This document shows, piece after piece, positions 26,257-37,328 of a stretch of DNA of 64,000 nt. A model generated the notes under the pieces. It worked only from the letters and a program-made list of their open reading frames with translations. It ran no database searches and was not told where the DNA came from. How positions within the stretch are numbered: position 1 is the stretch's first letter; the number at the start of each line of letters is the position of its first letter. The position numbers were made by a program, and so were the translations under genes. Origin of the DNA: a bacterium (lineage in GTDB: Bacteria > Bacteroidota > Ignavibacteria > Kapaibacteriales > UBA2268); the NCBI GenBank assembly GCA_024711295.1, contig JANJTB010000036.1:1-64000 (forward strand), written 5' to 3'.

Positions 26257-29200
26257 TTAGAATCTGAACATCATACCGAAGTAAATAGTCCGGGGTGCCT
26301 GGAAGTTACCTCTAAATGAGATTACTTTGTCAATATAGTTGAAATAGCTTTGATATACTTCGGCTTGTGTAACCAAACCATTTTTATCAAAATCTGCCAT
26401 TTCGTTATACAGACGGTCACCATAAGCATCATACTGAGTAGATGCAAAAGATGAAGGATTCTCAAATGTTGCTTCTTTATAATATGTAATACTGTTGAAG
26501 TCACCTACCTGACGGTCGAATGTACGTCCATCATCAAGCGGGTCGCCTGTAGTTGAGTATAATCCCACAACAGCAGTACGGTTCAACAAGTTGTTGATAT
26601 CCACAAAGATTTGTACAGAAGTATTGCCGGCGCTTTCACCAAAAATATCTTTCAACATTATAGTTCTCATTAATCTTGCGTCGAGACCCCAGAATGATGG
26701 CTGACGGTCAGCATTAATTTCTGAGATTGGTCTGCCGTTACGGTCTGTACGAGTATACGGACGACCTGTACGGTATGTTGAAGTGATAATGATATCTGTA
26801 TTTTCGAGCAACATCAAACCACCGATTGATGGTCCCTGACCATTTAACCAATAAAATCTGAAGTTACCTTTGAAGAAGTGACGAATATCATTAGGCATAG
26901 GATATTCTGAAAGTGGGAAAGCAGGTTTGTTTGTGAATGGGTCTATTGTAATACCATAGTTAGCTGCAGGTGTCGAAGATGTACCTGACAAATAACCAAG
27001 GTTGTAGTTTAAGTCAAAAGAGAAATTCTGAGTTGGTAATGGTTGCTTACGGAAATTGATTTCGATACCTCGCGACGAACCATATTCAGCAACGGTATAT
27101 TGCCAGTATGGATCTGGTACAGCAGGTACATAAAGCATACCTAACTGATTGTAAATATCTTTGTAGTAAGCAGTTGTAGAAAATACCAAGTCGTCAGTAA
27201 GGCCTAAGTTGTACTCAATCTCGTATTGGTTTGTTCTTTGAGCATCCATATTCGGGTCACCAAGAATGGATGAACCGCGAAGAAGGTCAACAGCAAAGTT
27301 GTCATACAAGTACTGAAGCATAGGCATCTGGAAATACATACCGTAAGATAAACGAATATTAGAAGTTTCGGTGATAGGATATGCAACGTTGATACGTGGA
27401 CTTACCTGTACCTTTACTGTTGCATCACCAAATCCAGAGTCGGCACGTATAGATACGAAAGGAATAGTTTGAGTACGATATTGAGCATTTGGATCGAAGA
27501 AGTCAAATCTCAAACCTGGGCTGAAAATGATACCTTTGTATTGAACTTGGTCTTGTACATACATACCAAATTTAATTGGTCTGAAAGGTTTGTTTGTTTT
27601 TTCTCTTACATCATCATTATCGGCATACAAGTTACCGCCAAATCTACCATCATCATACACATCAAAGAATGGGATACCGTCGTAAGGATTACCGTTTGAG
27701 TGTTTGTACATCTCAAAAATCTGTCCCTGGAAACCTGCTTTGAAGTTATGTTCAAAATCACCGGTCTTGAAATATTGGTTGAACGATCCATCTACTGTCC
27801 AGTTACTACCGTCACGATAGCTGAACCCACCCGAGCCGGAAGTGGCAAACAAGTTTGGAATACCCCAAGGATTGTTTGTGCCTGAAGCATTTGCATTACC
27901 TTCGTAATATCCTGTTATAGGATTTCTTTGTGGAAGGTTAAGACGCAAATAACCGTCTGATGTCATTGATGTTTCGATAATCGGTGTGTATTGGTCAACA
28001 ACTTTATCTTTGCCGGCAACCAATTTATTGTTTAATATAGTATATTCATCTGCAGGCATTTCCATATCCCAGCCACCAAAGAAACTTGGACCAGCTGTGC
28101 TTGTTCTTCTTGCAGAATAGTCATTATTTGTTGATTGTGATATTCTCACTTCATAAAAACTTGTTGGACTGAGTGAGTGAGTAATCAAAGCAAAATAGTT
28201 TATAACGTAGTTATCCAAAACATTTTGTTTGAATAATCTCTCTGACATACCGTTAGTCAAAGGATTACCATTTCCATCTGTTTGCAATGAAAATTCTTTG
28301 GTTACAGGGTCTTGGTTATACAAATAGCCCTCGCGGGTTGCGTAGAGCCATGACCAATTAGCAAATTCAAAACTTGACAGACCAAAACTTCCACCTAATG
28401 TAAGTGAAAGACCTTCGGCTAAAGCAAATTTTAATCTACCTGTAATATTTCTAACCCAAGAGCCATTTTCAGGTCTTTGACCGATATTATTGCCCCATGG
28501 GTCGTAAATTTCATAACTTGCATTACGATTATTTTCGTAAAAATATCTTCCTGTTAAATAAAATGTATTACCTCTGGGTAAGAAAGGAAGTGGACCACCT
28601 GTTCCAAACTCGAAAGTATGCTCATTAGTTCCTTGAAGTTGAGCACCTTCGCCTGTTTCGACAGCTTTGAATCTGGAACCGTCTCTTTCAATTCTTGTAC
28701 CTGTTGATTGGCTGCCCCACAAAGCTGGAACGTCTGTTCTCCAGCGTACCCAACCATCGTAACGGTTATCGCGGCCTGTTTGCACAATCGAGTTTACAAC
28801 ACCAGATGTTACATCACCGTATTCAGCAGAAAATCCACCCTTTAATACCTGAACTTCTTCAGTAGCGAATGATGAAACCATAGGATAATATGCAGCACCC
28901 GATACACCGAAGCCACCGCTAAAGGCGTTACCGATTGATACACCGTCAACACGTACGTCAGTTTCGGAATCACGACCACCACGGATAGAGAAACCCGAAC
29001 CGGATGTTAATACACCGGCACTTAAACTGATTACTGCTCCTAAACCTTCGCGGGCAGTATTAATAATGTCTTCGTTGGTTTTTTTGTCCATAGAGCCTTG
29101 CTTGTCGTGCTGAACAATCTTTTCGGCTGTTACTATCAGTTCTTCAGTCTTTACAGACTCGTCACGTAGTACAACATCAGCAGTTGTAGTTTGGCTCGCA

Positions 29201-29472
29201 GAAATTCTGAGCTGTTTACGAACAGTTCCCTTACCCGTAAAAGAGTATCTTACGGTATATTCGCCGGCTGTAATACCGGTTATTACATAGCTACCGTCGT
29301 TCTCGCGAACGGCAGCACCCTTTTGAGTACCTTCGACAAATACCGAGGCACCTCTCAGACCTTTGCCTTCTTCGTCAGTTACTTTGCCTTTGAGTGTTCC
29401 GTACACTTGTGCAAAACTGATAACTGAAGAGCAAATGAGCCCTATTAAAATCAGTACAAAAAATTTACGCAT
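26257..29472 (-). CDS. TonB-dependent receptor with N-terminal carboxypeptidase-regulatory-like domain
   Basis: A 1071-residue outer-membrane receptor. After the signal peptide (ending VISFAQ) residues about 24-110 form the CarboxypepD-reg-like domain (GTLKGKVTDEEGKGLRGASV). The plug follows (about 115-235: VTAEKIVQHDKQGSMDKKT, SIRGGRDSETDVRVDGVSIG, VEVLKGGFSAEYGDVTSGVV-like wording). The 22-strand barrel continues to a C-terminal Phe (IYFGMMFRF), the BAM recognition residue. It takes up a substrate with energy from TonB/ExbBD, which are not in this window. It lies 313 bp downstream of the sigma/anti-sigma pair and 51 bp upstream of the large exported protein, suggesting a regulated uptake or export complex. 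The substrate is unknown; no SusD-like gene is present. Confidence 0.93.
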   Translation of the reverse strand: MRKFFVLILIGLICSSVISFAQVYGTLKGKVTDEEGKGLRGASVFVEGTQKGAAVRENDGSYVITGITAGEYTVRYSFTGKGTVRKQLRISASQTTTADVVLRDESVKTEELIVTAEKIVQHDKQGSMDKKTNEDIINTAREGLGAVISLSAGVLTSGSGFSIRGGRDSETDVRVDGVSIGNAFSGGFGVSGAAYYPMVSSFATEEVQVLKGGFSAEYGDVTSGVVNSIVQTGRDNRYDGWVRWRTDVPALWGSQSTGTRIERDGSRFKAVETGEGAQLQGTNEHTFEFGTGGPLPFLPRGNTFYLTGRYFYENNRNASYEIYDPWGNNIGQRPENGSWVRNITGRLKFALAEGLSLTLGGSFGLSSFEFANWSWLYATREGYLYNQDPVTKEFSLQTDGNGNPLTNGMSERLFKQNVLDNYVINYFALITHSLSPTSFYEVRISQSTNNDYSARRTSTAGPSFFGGWDMEMPADEYTILNNKLVAGKDKVVDQYTPIIETSMTSDGYLRLNLPQRNPITGYYEGNANASGTNNPWGIPNLFATSGSGGFSYRDGSNWTVDGSFNQYFKTGDFEHNFKAGFQGQIFEMYKHSNGNPYDGIPFFDVYDDGRFGGNLYADNDDVREKTNKPFRPIKFGMYVQDQVQYKGIIFSPGLRFDFFDPNAQYRTQTIPFVSIRADSGFGDATVKVQVSPRINVAYPITETSNIRLSYGMYFQMPMLQYLYDNFAVDLLRGSSILGDPNMDAQRTNQYEIEYNLGLTDDLVFSTTAYYKDIYNQLGMLYVPAVPDPYWQYTVAEYGSSRGIEINFRKQPLPTQNFSFDLNYNLGYLSGTSSTPAANYGITIDPFTNKPAFPLSEYPMPNDIRHFFKGNFRFYWLNGQGPSIGGLMLLENTDIIITSTYRTGRPYTRTDRNGRPISEINADRQPSFWGLDARLMRTIMLKDIFGESAGNTSVQIFVDINNLLNRTAVVGLYSTTGDPLDDGRTFDRQVGDFNSITYYKEATFENPSSFASTQYDAYGDRLYNEMADFDKNGLVTQAEVYQSYFNYIDKVISFRGNFQAPRTIYFGMMFRF

Positions 29473-29785
29473 TTGGCAACTCCTTTTAATGAACTATTAC
29501 CTGTTTTTTATAATTATCGTAATTTATTTATTTTTTAATGAAACCTAAACATACTTTTTTCGTATTATAATTAAAATGCATACATAATGATTTTGGCTGT
29601 GGCATCTTTTGTTTTTGCCTTGGCAAGCATAGATTTTGGTGCCGGTCAAACTCTTAAAATGTGTAGCAATTCTCTATAATACTCCTATGTTTAAGTTTAT
29701 ATTAATTTTACGTTAAATAATTCGAATATTGACAAACTCAAATATAATAAGAATTTTTCAAATATTAGTTATTTTTTATTAATAT
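29473..29785 (-). other. Intergenic region upstream of the TonB receptor gene
   Basis: These 313 bases hold no convincing gene. An A/T-rich half next to the receptor ATG should hold its promoter. A 30-codon plus-strand open stretch at 29587-29679 (MILAVASFVFALAS...) looks like a signal peptide but has no ribosome-binding site and no partner. I treat it as chance or a relic. No terminator hairpin separates the anti-sigma gene from the receptor. Confidence 0.5.
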
Positions 29786-31132
29786 TTACAAATTAAATTG
29801 AATACCATATACTAATCCAAAGTTGCTAACAGTAGAAACCGGATTAATTAATTGTGGTGTTCTGAACATGAACATTCTGCCTTCGGCTCCTAATGTCAGC
29901 GATACTCCTCTGTAGAAAGAATAGCGTGCTGTCATTCTGCTTAGAGCAAGCGGTCCGCCGGTGGTTGCCCCTATACCTAACCTTCCGGTCAGGCTTAAAT
30001 CGCCGGCAGTAAATAATCTTGTTTCGTAAAATGCCATACCCCATACCAGCTGTTCCTGTCTGTCGAGTGTAACAGGTATAAACAAAGTCGTACCGTCTCC
30101 GCCGACTATCGGCTCGTTAACACCCATACCATTGTTGCTGCCTGTTTCAATTTTACCGCTGAGAGGTATATTTTTGGTATAGTCATACTGCAAATCCATC
30201 ATTCCGAACTCCATACCAAAAGTTGAGTGCTCACCGACATTGTAACCAATGCTTTGTGAAACACTTATGATAGGAGTATTCTTTGATGTATTCAATCCTA
30301 ATCTGGCAAAATCTCTTGAAATTATTGTATTAAATTGCACAGATGTCAGCTTATCGCTCATTGATGATAAACTTGCAATTTGAGTATTCCCGAGCGATAA
30401 AGCATTTGTCACCGATGTTTGCTGATTGATGGAATTATCAACAGGTAGATTTCTTTGCATCGAAATCGGTGATTCAATCTTGGTAGCTTCAGTTTTGACA
30501 CTTTCGTTAACGATAATTTTAGAATCATTTGCCGAATTGCTTAATGATATTTCTGCAACATCGATAATAGCTTTTTCAACAGCAGAATTTTCCTCAGCTA
30601 TTACAATTGCTGATGCTACTCCGGCGATATCTTCGATTTCAGAATTTCCGGATGCTTCATTTATTGTTGTTCTGCTTGTATTTTTACTGACAGCAGTATT
30701 ATTAAGCGAAGACTTTGGCAAATCATTACTTTGAATAGCACTTTCTGAATTGTTGGTAAATCCGATAAATCTTTCATTTACACTATCAGTAGTATAGAAT
30801 AATGTAGCCAAAGCAAAGAAAGTGACAACAGCAGCAAAAGAGCTGATTCTGTAAATCAAACCAGCTTTTGGGCTGACATTTACCTTAGTCATGGCTGTAG
30901 CAGGTGTCTGAGCCATTATTTTCATTAATACTGCTTCTTCAGTTTGGCGAAGAAGTTTAGAAGGTACTTTTATAGAATCTCTATCTTCTTTCAAATCTAA
31001 ATGAAGCTCGACAGACCTGTCAAATTTTTCTTTTGCGTACGAATTATCCTTAATCATCTCCCTCAGATTTTTATCATCGTTAGATGTTAATTCGCCGTCA
31101 ATGTACTTCGATATAAGATATTCAAGACTCAT
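29786..31132 (-). CDS. Anti-sigma factor-like membrane protein with a barrel-like C-terminal domain
   Basis: A 448-residue protein overlapping the sigma-factor gene by 11 nt. Residues 1-70 (SKYIDGELTSNDDKNLREMI, helical) fit a cytoplasmic anti-sigma domain lacking the zinc Cys/His. One membrane helix follows at about 90-112 (GLIYRISSFAAVVTFFALATLF). Next is a Ser/Asn/Ala-rich periplasmic linker of about 160 residues. The C-terminal about 170 residues read like outer-membrane barrel strands (SVSQSIGYNVGEHSTFGMEF, TGRLGIGATTGG, VSLTLGAEGRMFMFRT, SNFGLVYGIQFNL). This end differs from FecR and from classical RsiW-type anti-sigma proteins. It probably holds the ECF factor inactive until an envelope signal arrives; what the C-terminal domain senses is unknown. 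Confidence 0.78.
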   Translation of the reverse strand: MSLEYLISKYIDGELTSNDDKNLREMIKDNSYAKEKFDRSVELHLDLKEDRDSIKVPSKLLRQTEEAVLMKIMAQTPATAMTKVNVSPKAGLIYRISSFAAVVTFFALATLFYTTDSVNERFIGFTNNSESAIQSNDLPKSSLNNTAVSKNTSRTTINEASGNSEIEDIAGVASAIVIAEENSAVEKAIIDVAEISLSNSANDSKIIVNESVKTEATKIESPISMQRNLPVDNSINQQTSVTNALSLGNTQIASLSSMSDKLTSVQFNTIISRDFARLGLNTSKNTPIISVSQSIGYNVGEHSTFGMEFGMMDLQYDYTKNIPLSGKIETGSNNGMGVNEPIVGGDGTTLFIPVTLDRQEQLVWGMAFYETRLFTAGDLSLTGRLGIGATTGGPLALSRMTARYSFYRGVSLTLGAEGRMFMFRTPQLINPVSTVSNFGLVYGIQFNL

Positions 31133-31691
31133 TTAATTCCTGGACAATTGGTTTCAGAAGGTTACGTAAAAATAGTCTTGCCCGGTGGACTCTGACTTTA
31201 GCAAGCGAAAGCTCAATATTAAGAGTATCTGCTATCTCCTGATAGCTGAAATCTTCATATTCTCTCAGCAGTAATGCTTCTCTCAATGGCATGGGTAATA
31301 GTGCAATAGCTTTTTCGAGCTGTTCCTTAAGACCAACCTCTTCGATATTACGGTCAGTTTTGCCTAAATGAATTTCTTCATCAAACTGAAGGAGTTCCTT
31401 TTTCTCAAGGCGTATCAGGTTCAGGCAATTATTGTGGGCTATCTTAAAAACCCATGCACCAAAATTCTGTCCATTGAATGCAGTTCTGCTTTCGTAAACA
31501 CGCATAAAAGTTTCCTGAAATGCGTCCGCTGCTTTTTGTTCATCTCCGAGCATCCTCAAACAAAATCTGTATATTTTTGGAGCGTACGAATTATAAAGTA
31601 AGCTGAATGCTTCGGCACTGCCTTGCTGGAGAACCATCACTGCGTCTTCTTCATTCAACTTGCTGTTCGTTATTTGCTTCTTAAAAATCAT
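31122..31691 (-). CDS. ECF-family RNA polymerase sigma factor
   Basis: A 189-residue sigma-70 of the extracytoplasmic-function class. Region 2 (about 20-95) shows SLLYNSYAPKIYRFCLRML, DAFQETFMRVYESRTAF and FGAWVFKIAHNNCLNLIR. Region 4 (about 125-180) shows LPMPLREALLLREYEDFSYQ and EIADTLNIELSLAKVRVHRA. Length is standard. Its gene overlaps the anti-sigma gene, the usual arrangement for mutual control. The likely targets are its own operon and the TonB receptor/large-protein genes downstream on the same strand. Confidence 0.95.
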   Translation of the reverse strand: MIFKKQITNSKLNEEDAVMVLQQGSAEAFSLLYNSYAPKIYRFCLRMLGDEQKAADAFQETFMRVYESRTAFNGQNFGAWVFKIAHNNCLNLIRLEKKELLQFDEEIHLGKTDRNIEEVGLKEQLEKAIALLPMPLREALLLREYEDFSYQEIADTLNIELSLAKVRVHRARLFLRNLLKPIVQELNES

Positions 31692-32064
31692 CGCTCGTTA
31701 ATATATTTTTCGATTTTGTCATTTACTCTTATACAAAAGACAACGGAGTACCTCGAAAAGTTACAAATTATTTAAAATTTCTTATTTTTTTTTAAGATAA
31801 TTTTAAGATTAATATTGCAAAAATACACATAAATATTTTATTATTCAGCTATTTATAAAATATTTATCAATTTATTTTTTGATTACATTCGCTAGTCCTG
31901 TTTTTTGATACAGTAGAAAAATAATTTCACTTTCATAAATCCAATTTTCTAATTACCGACTAGGAAATATTTGAATAATACCTTACAATATGTTTTGATT
32001 GTCCTGATACAAAAAAACCCCATACAAAAAATATGGGGCTTTAGAGCTAAGCAAATATGAATTA
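31692..32064. other. AT-rich intergenic region upstream of the sigma factor gene
   Basis: These 373 bases contain no gene. The right end holds the katG terminator (32011-32041). The rest, highly A/T-rich with an A/T tract around 31778-31830, should carry the promoter of the sigma/anti-sigma operon. I could not identify a specific promoter motif. Confidence 0.55.
32011..32041 (-). terminator. Rho-independent terminator of katG
   Basis: CCCCATA (32018-32024) pairs with TATGGGG (32032-32038) around an A-rich loop, with flanking A/T pairs. On the minus strand a T7 tract follows. Confidence 0.85.
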
Positions 32065-34299
<2,235 letters not shown>

Positions 34300-34372
34300 T
34301 TACCTGCCAATAATATTTATTATTGCTACCAAAAAAGTGACGTTTAAGTAAGAAAAAAAATGGAGTTCTATA

Positions 34373-35008
34373 CTACTTAACAGTTTTTTCCTTTAAAAAC
34401 TTAAGCGGGTCAATGAACCTCATGTTCAGCTCTTCTTTTGTCATAGTGAGCCAGCTGGCACATCCAAAATCATCAAATTTTTTGCGGATTTCCAGATGTA
34501 AATGGTCGTATGATCCTCCAAATTTTTTGCCCTCTGCCTTAGTCAGTACACGAGCTATTTGAGAATCTTCAGTGAGCCGGTCACCATTCTTAACCTTTAT
34601 TTCCGTAATATGTTTATATACGCTGTAAATAATTTCTCCTTCTTCTGACAAATGCTTTACTACAACAGTTTGATGTGGATCACCCAGATGAACTGAAACC
34701 ACTACACCATCAGCAATTGAATAAACATTTACAGGCTCTTTATAATTTCGGGGCATAAGGTCAAGACCTGTGTGATAATGTCCTTTTCGGAAAGAGTTTC
34801 GTGCTGAGCCAAAAGTACTTATAACCGATATGCTTTTTATATTTGTGCGGTCGGTGGTTTTAAAGGGCATATACCAGTCTGAAACTTTGGCTGTAATGGG
34901 GGAATCCCTGTAGTATGGTTCCCACCTTGCTTTATCGGCAGATATATAATCCTGTGCATTTAAATATGATGTACAAACTAAAATAATCAAAAAAATAATT
35001 TTATTCAT
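34373..35008 (-). CDS. M23-family (LytM-type) zinc metallopeptidase, exported
   Basis: A 211-residue exported protein with a signal peptide (MNKIIFLIILVCTSYLNAQ). The LytM/peptidase M23 domain shows His79-x3-Asp83 in HYHTGLDLMPR and His169-x-His171 in DHLHLEIR, the full zinc set. The conserved strand GVVVSVHLGDPHQTVVVKH is also present. Such enzymes cut peptidoglycan cross-links or act as regulators. No LysM or coiled coil is present. The gene is isolated between katG and a membrane acyltransferase. Confidence 0.9.
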   Translation of the reverse strand: MNKIIFLIILVCTSYLNAQDYISADKARWEPYYRDSPITAKVSDWYMPFKTTDRTNIKSISVISTFGSARNSFRKGHYHTGLDLMPRNYKEPVNVYSIADGVVVSVHLGDPHQTVVVKHLSEEGEIIYSVYKHITEIKVKNGDRLTEDSQIARVLTKAEGKKFGGSYDHLHLEIRKKFDDFGCASWLTMTKEELNMRFIDPLKFLKEKTVK

Positions 35009-35105
35009 AACTGATTTAAATATTTTTGATAATTAATAATTAGACTGTAAACGTATATTAAATAATTTAGTAACAAAAAGACTATTTTTTCTAAATCAAC
35101 GATAG

Positions 35106-36161
35106 TTATTTGACTGTAAATTTATCTTTAAGTTTGATAAATGGTCGCTCTACAGCATAAAAGGATAAAAATGCAACAGAAAAAATCAGTAGGTAATTCC
35201 ACGGGAACAAATTCTTTCCGAAGGGTAACTCAGAGGTAAATATCTGCTGCCACAGATACAAACTATATGATATCAAGCCAATTTGCTCCATAGCTTTTAA
35301 GTTTAGCATCCTGAACCAGATATTCTCTCTGTGAAATACTGAAAAAACAACCAAAATAGAAACTGCTACACTTGTAATAGACCCGGATGAACCTGTGAGT
35401 GGACTTACAAAATATGCCTTGCTGATATTAAAATGAAGTGTTAAATCAGTGAGGTAAGGATAAGCAAGTATCCAGATAAATGACAGATAAATCAAAAACT
35501 TGTGCTTTGCAATAATTTCCTTGACTTTGTTGATATTAAGTGCAACCAAACAACCGATTACAATAGAGTCGAGTCTTTGAAAAATTGTCAGATTGTCAAG
35601 AAAGTTAATTTGGTGGAATAGTCCGTAAATTCTGAATATAGGGCAGATAATCAGGATACCTATCAAAATTATATTGTAGTTAATCTTTCTTGAACTAAAA
35701 AGCAAAGGCCAGAACAAATAAAAGTGTTCCTCAATACTCAATGACCAGGCATGGGCAGTAAGAACATCAAGTCTCCAGTTGAAATACTTAGTGTAAGTAA
35801 TTGATGTAAGCCAGGATTCAGGAGATAAGTATAATGTGCCTGTAAGCTGTAAAATAAAATAAACCAAAAGCATTAAATAGTAGGCAGGAAATATTCTTAG
35901 TGTTCGTCTGATATAGAAGTTTTTCAAAGATATTGTGTTTTTTGCTTCCTGCTCCTTAATTAATAGACTTGTAATCAAAAATCCGGAAATAACAAAAAAT
36001 ACATTTACACCTAACTGACCATCAACAAGAAATGGAAAGATATTTATAATATTTTTGATGATAGGAATTTCAGCCAACTGTGATTTGGTATGGCTGAAAA
36101 TTACAAAAAGTATGCTGATTGCCCTTAAGCCATTCAAACCCGGCAACTTCTCTTTGGTCAT
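35106..36161 (-). CDS. Membrane O-acyltransferase (acyltransferase family 3, OafA/YrhL type)
   Basis: A 351-residue polytopic protein with about ten hydrophobic segments. The family start LPGLNGLRAISILFVIFSH has the Arg and His needed for catalysis, then GQLGVNVFFVISGFLITSLL, FYIRRTLRIFPAYYLML and WSLSIEEHFYLFWPLLF. It ends with a typical SYSLYLWQQ block and VERPFIKLKDKF. These enzymes put acetyl or other acyl groups on LPS O-antigen, peptidoglycan or exopolysaccharide. No polysaccharide cluster is next to it, so the acceptor is unknown. Confidence 0.92.
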   Translation of the reverse strand: MTKEKLPGLNGLRAISILFVIFSHTKSQLAEIPIIKNIINIFPFLVDGQLGVNVFFVISGFLITSLLIKEQEAKNTISLKNFYIRRTLRIFPAYYLMLLVYFILQLTGTLYLSPESWLTSITYTKYFNWRLDVLTAHAWSLSIEEHFYLFWPLLFSSRKINYNIILIGILIICPIFRIYGLFHQINFLDNLTIFQRLDSIVIGCLVALNINKVKEIIAKHKFLIYLSFIWILAYPYLTDLTLHFNISKAYFVSPLTGSSGSITSVAVSILVVFSVFHRENIWFRMLNLKAMEQIGLISYSLYLWQQIFTSELPFGKNLFPWNYLLIFSVAFLSFYAVERPFIKLKDKFTVK

Positions 36162-36324
36162 TCTGCAGGCAATCTGAAATGATATTCGACTTGCTTCACT
36201 TTATCAATATTATCAACAAGCATGCAATAAAAATATGCTTACGTACACTCAGCACAATGCAAAATTACTTAATTTTTGCAAATCAGCAATATTTACATAG
36301 ATAAAATATTTATAAATGAAACAG

Positions 36325-36678
36325 CTACTCAGATTTTGATATTCCCCACTTGCTTTTTCTATCTTTTCTGGTGGCTTCAAATCCAAGGGGGAGCTCAGCA
36401 ATCTCCAGTACAGAAGAATCAATTGCTATGATTTCTTTTAGTGACACTACCATAGCAACATCTTCGAAGTTATCTATTTGGTCATTACTGTGAAACTGCC
36501 ATGCTCCATCGTCAGAATCATGACTTACAAAAGTTATGTCATGATTGTCTCTGACAACAAACTTAGTGGTCAATACAGCAGTATTCAGGGGTTCTGCAAA
36601 ACTCCTTTTTTCTGTTTCGAATGACACACTCAAAAAAGACATCATGCTCATAATTAACAACAATTGAATAATAATCAT
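36325..36678 (-). CDS. Small conserved protein with DDGAWQFHS block
   Basis: A 117-residue protein with a hydrophobic N terminus (IIIQLLLIMSMMSFL) that may be a signal or simply mis-started. The rest contains a striking block, DITFVSHDSDDGAWQFHS, followed by FEDVAMVVSLKEIIAID, SSVLEIAELPLGFEATRKD and KWGISK. I remember similar short proteins widespread in bacteria (wording like VYHDEDDGAWQF ... LADLP.G..A.R) without an assigned function. They sometimes lie near toxin or restriction genes, and an immunity role is a guess. Confidence that it is a real gene is good. Confidence 0.68.
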   Translation of the reverse strand: MIIIQLLLIMSMMSFLSVSFETEKRSFAEPLNTAVLTTKFVVRDNHDITFVSHDSDDGAWQFHSNDQIDNFEDVAMVVSLKEIIAIDSSVLEIAELPLGFEATRKDRKSKWGISKSE

Positions 36679-36808
36679 ACAAAAAATAATTAACTACTGA
36701 TTAATATTATATTTCTAACTATCAAATCCACTTTCATTATTTATAATATTTGGAAAACCTCATTTACAACCGTAAACAAATAATAAAATTACCTGAACGA
36801 TAACCCGC

Positions 36809-37192
36809 CTAGGAGCAAAAGTACAGATAGTATTTTTGTGCTCCGATCGGAATTTTATTTGTATCCGATGTGCTGAATTGATTCAAAAGCTTGGAATACC
36901 TGTAAATTAGGTAACTTTCCAGGTTTAATGCGTTGGGCATTGTGGTAGTTTGATAAAGCACAACCAACACATTGCAGCCTTTTTTTGATAACTCCCCGTA
37001 TTCTTTGATGTAGTCTGTAGTAATCCCAATCTTCCCGTTCTTATAAGCTTTTGTAAGCTTTATCAATCTTTTCGAAACCTTGTTCTTTAACTCCTCTCTT
37101 ACAGGTCCTCTTGCAATAAGTACATCATTGACGGGGGTAAAATTAAACAATTTCAAATTAATACCCCGTATCAATAAATTAAACTTATACAA
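36809..37192 (-). CDS. Possible GIY-YIG-like fragment, TTG start
   Basis: A 127-residue basic protein with no ATG; the only start is TTG at 37192, 24 bp after an in-frame stop. The middle, YKNGKIGITTDYIKEYGELSK, then VLVVLYQTTTMPNALNLES and YLIYRY, has the rhythm of GIY-YIG-type nuclease domains (K-I-G-x-(T/S)-x-(D/N)...lE..LI..y). The N-terminal GIY strand is missing and the Arg after the strand is Lys. It may be a 5'-truncated remnant or a different small protein. Confidence 0.45.
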   Translation of the reverse strand: MYKFNLLIRGINLKLFNFTPVNDVLIARGPVREELKNKVSKRLIKLTKAYKNGKIGITTDYIKEYGELSKKGCNVLVVLYQTTTMPNALNLESYLIYRYSKLLNQFSTSDTNKIPIGAQKYYLYFCS

Positions 37193-37328
37193 AAGTAATA
37201 ATAATTGATATTAAATCATAAGATAAAATTTACATTTGTATAAATTATCAAAAAGCTCTGTATCAATTTGTATAAATATGATTATTAGTTTTGATTGTTA
37301 AATAATTTTAAAACACCATAGATTTGCA

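Noticed and set aside
29587-29679. 30-codon plus-strand frame with a signal-like sequence
   Set aside because: No ribosome-binding site, no downstream partner and very short; probably chance.
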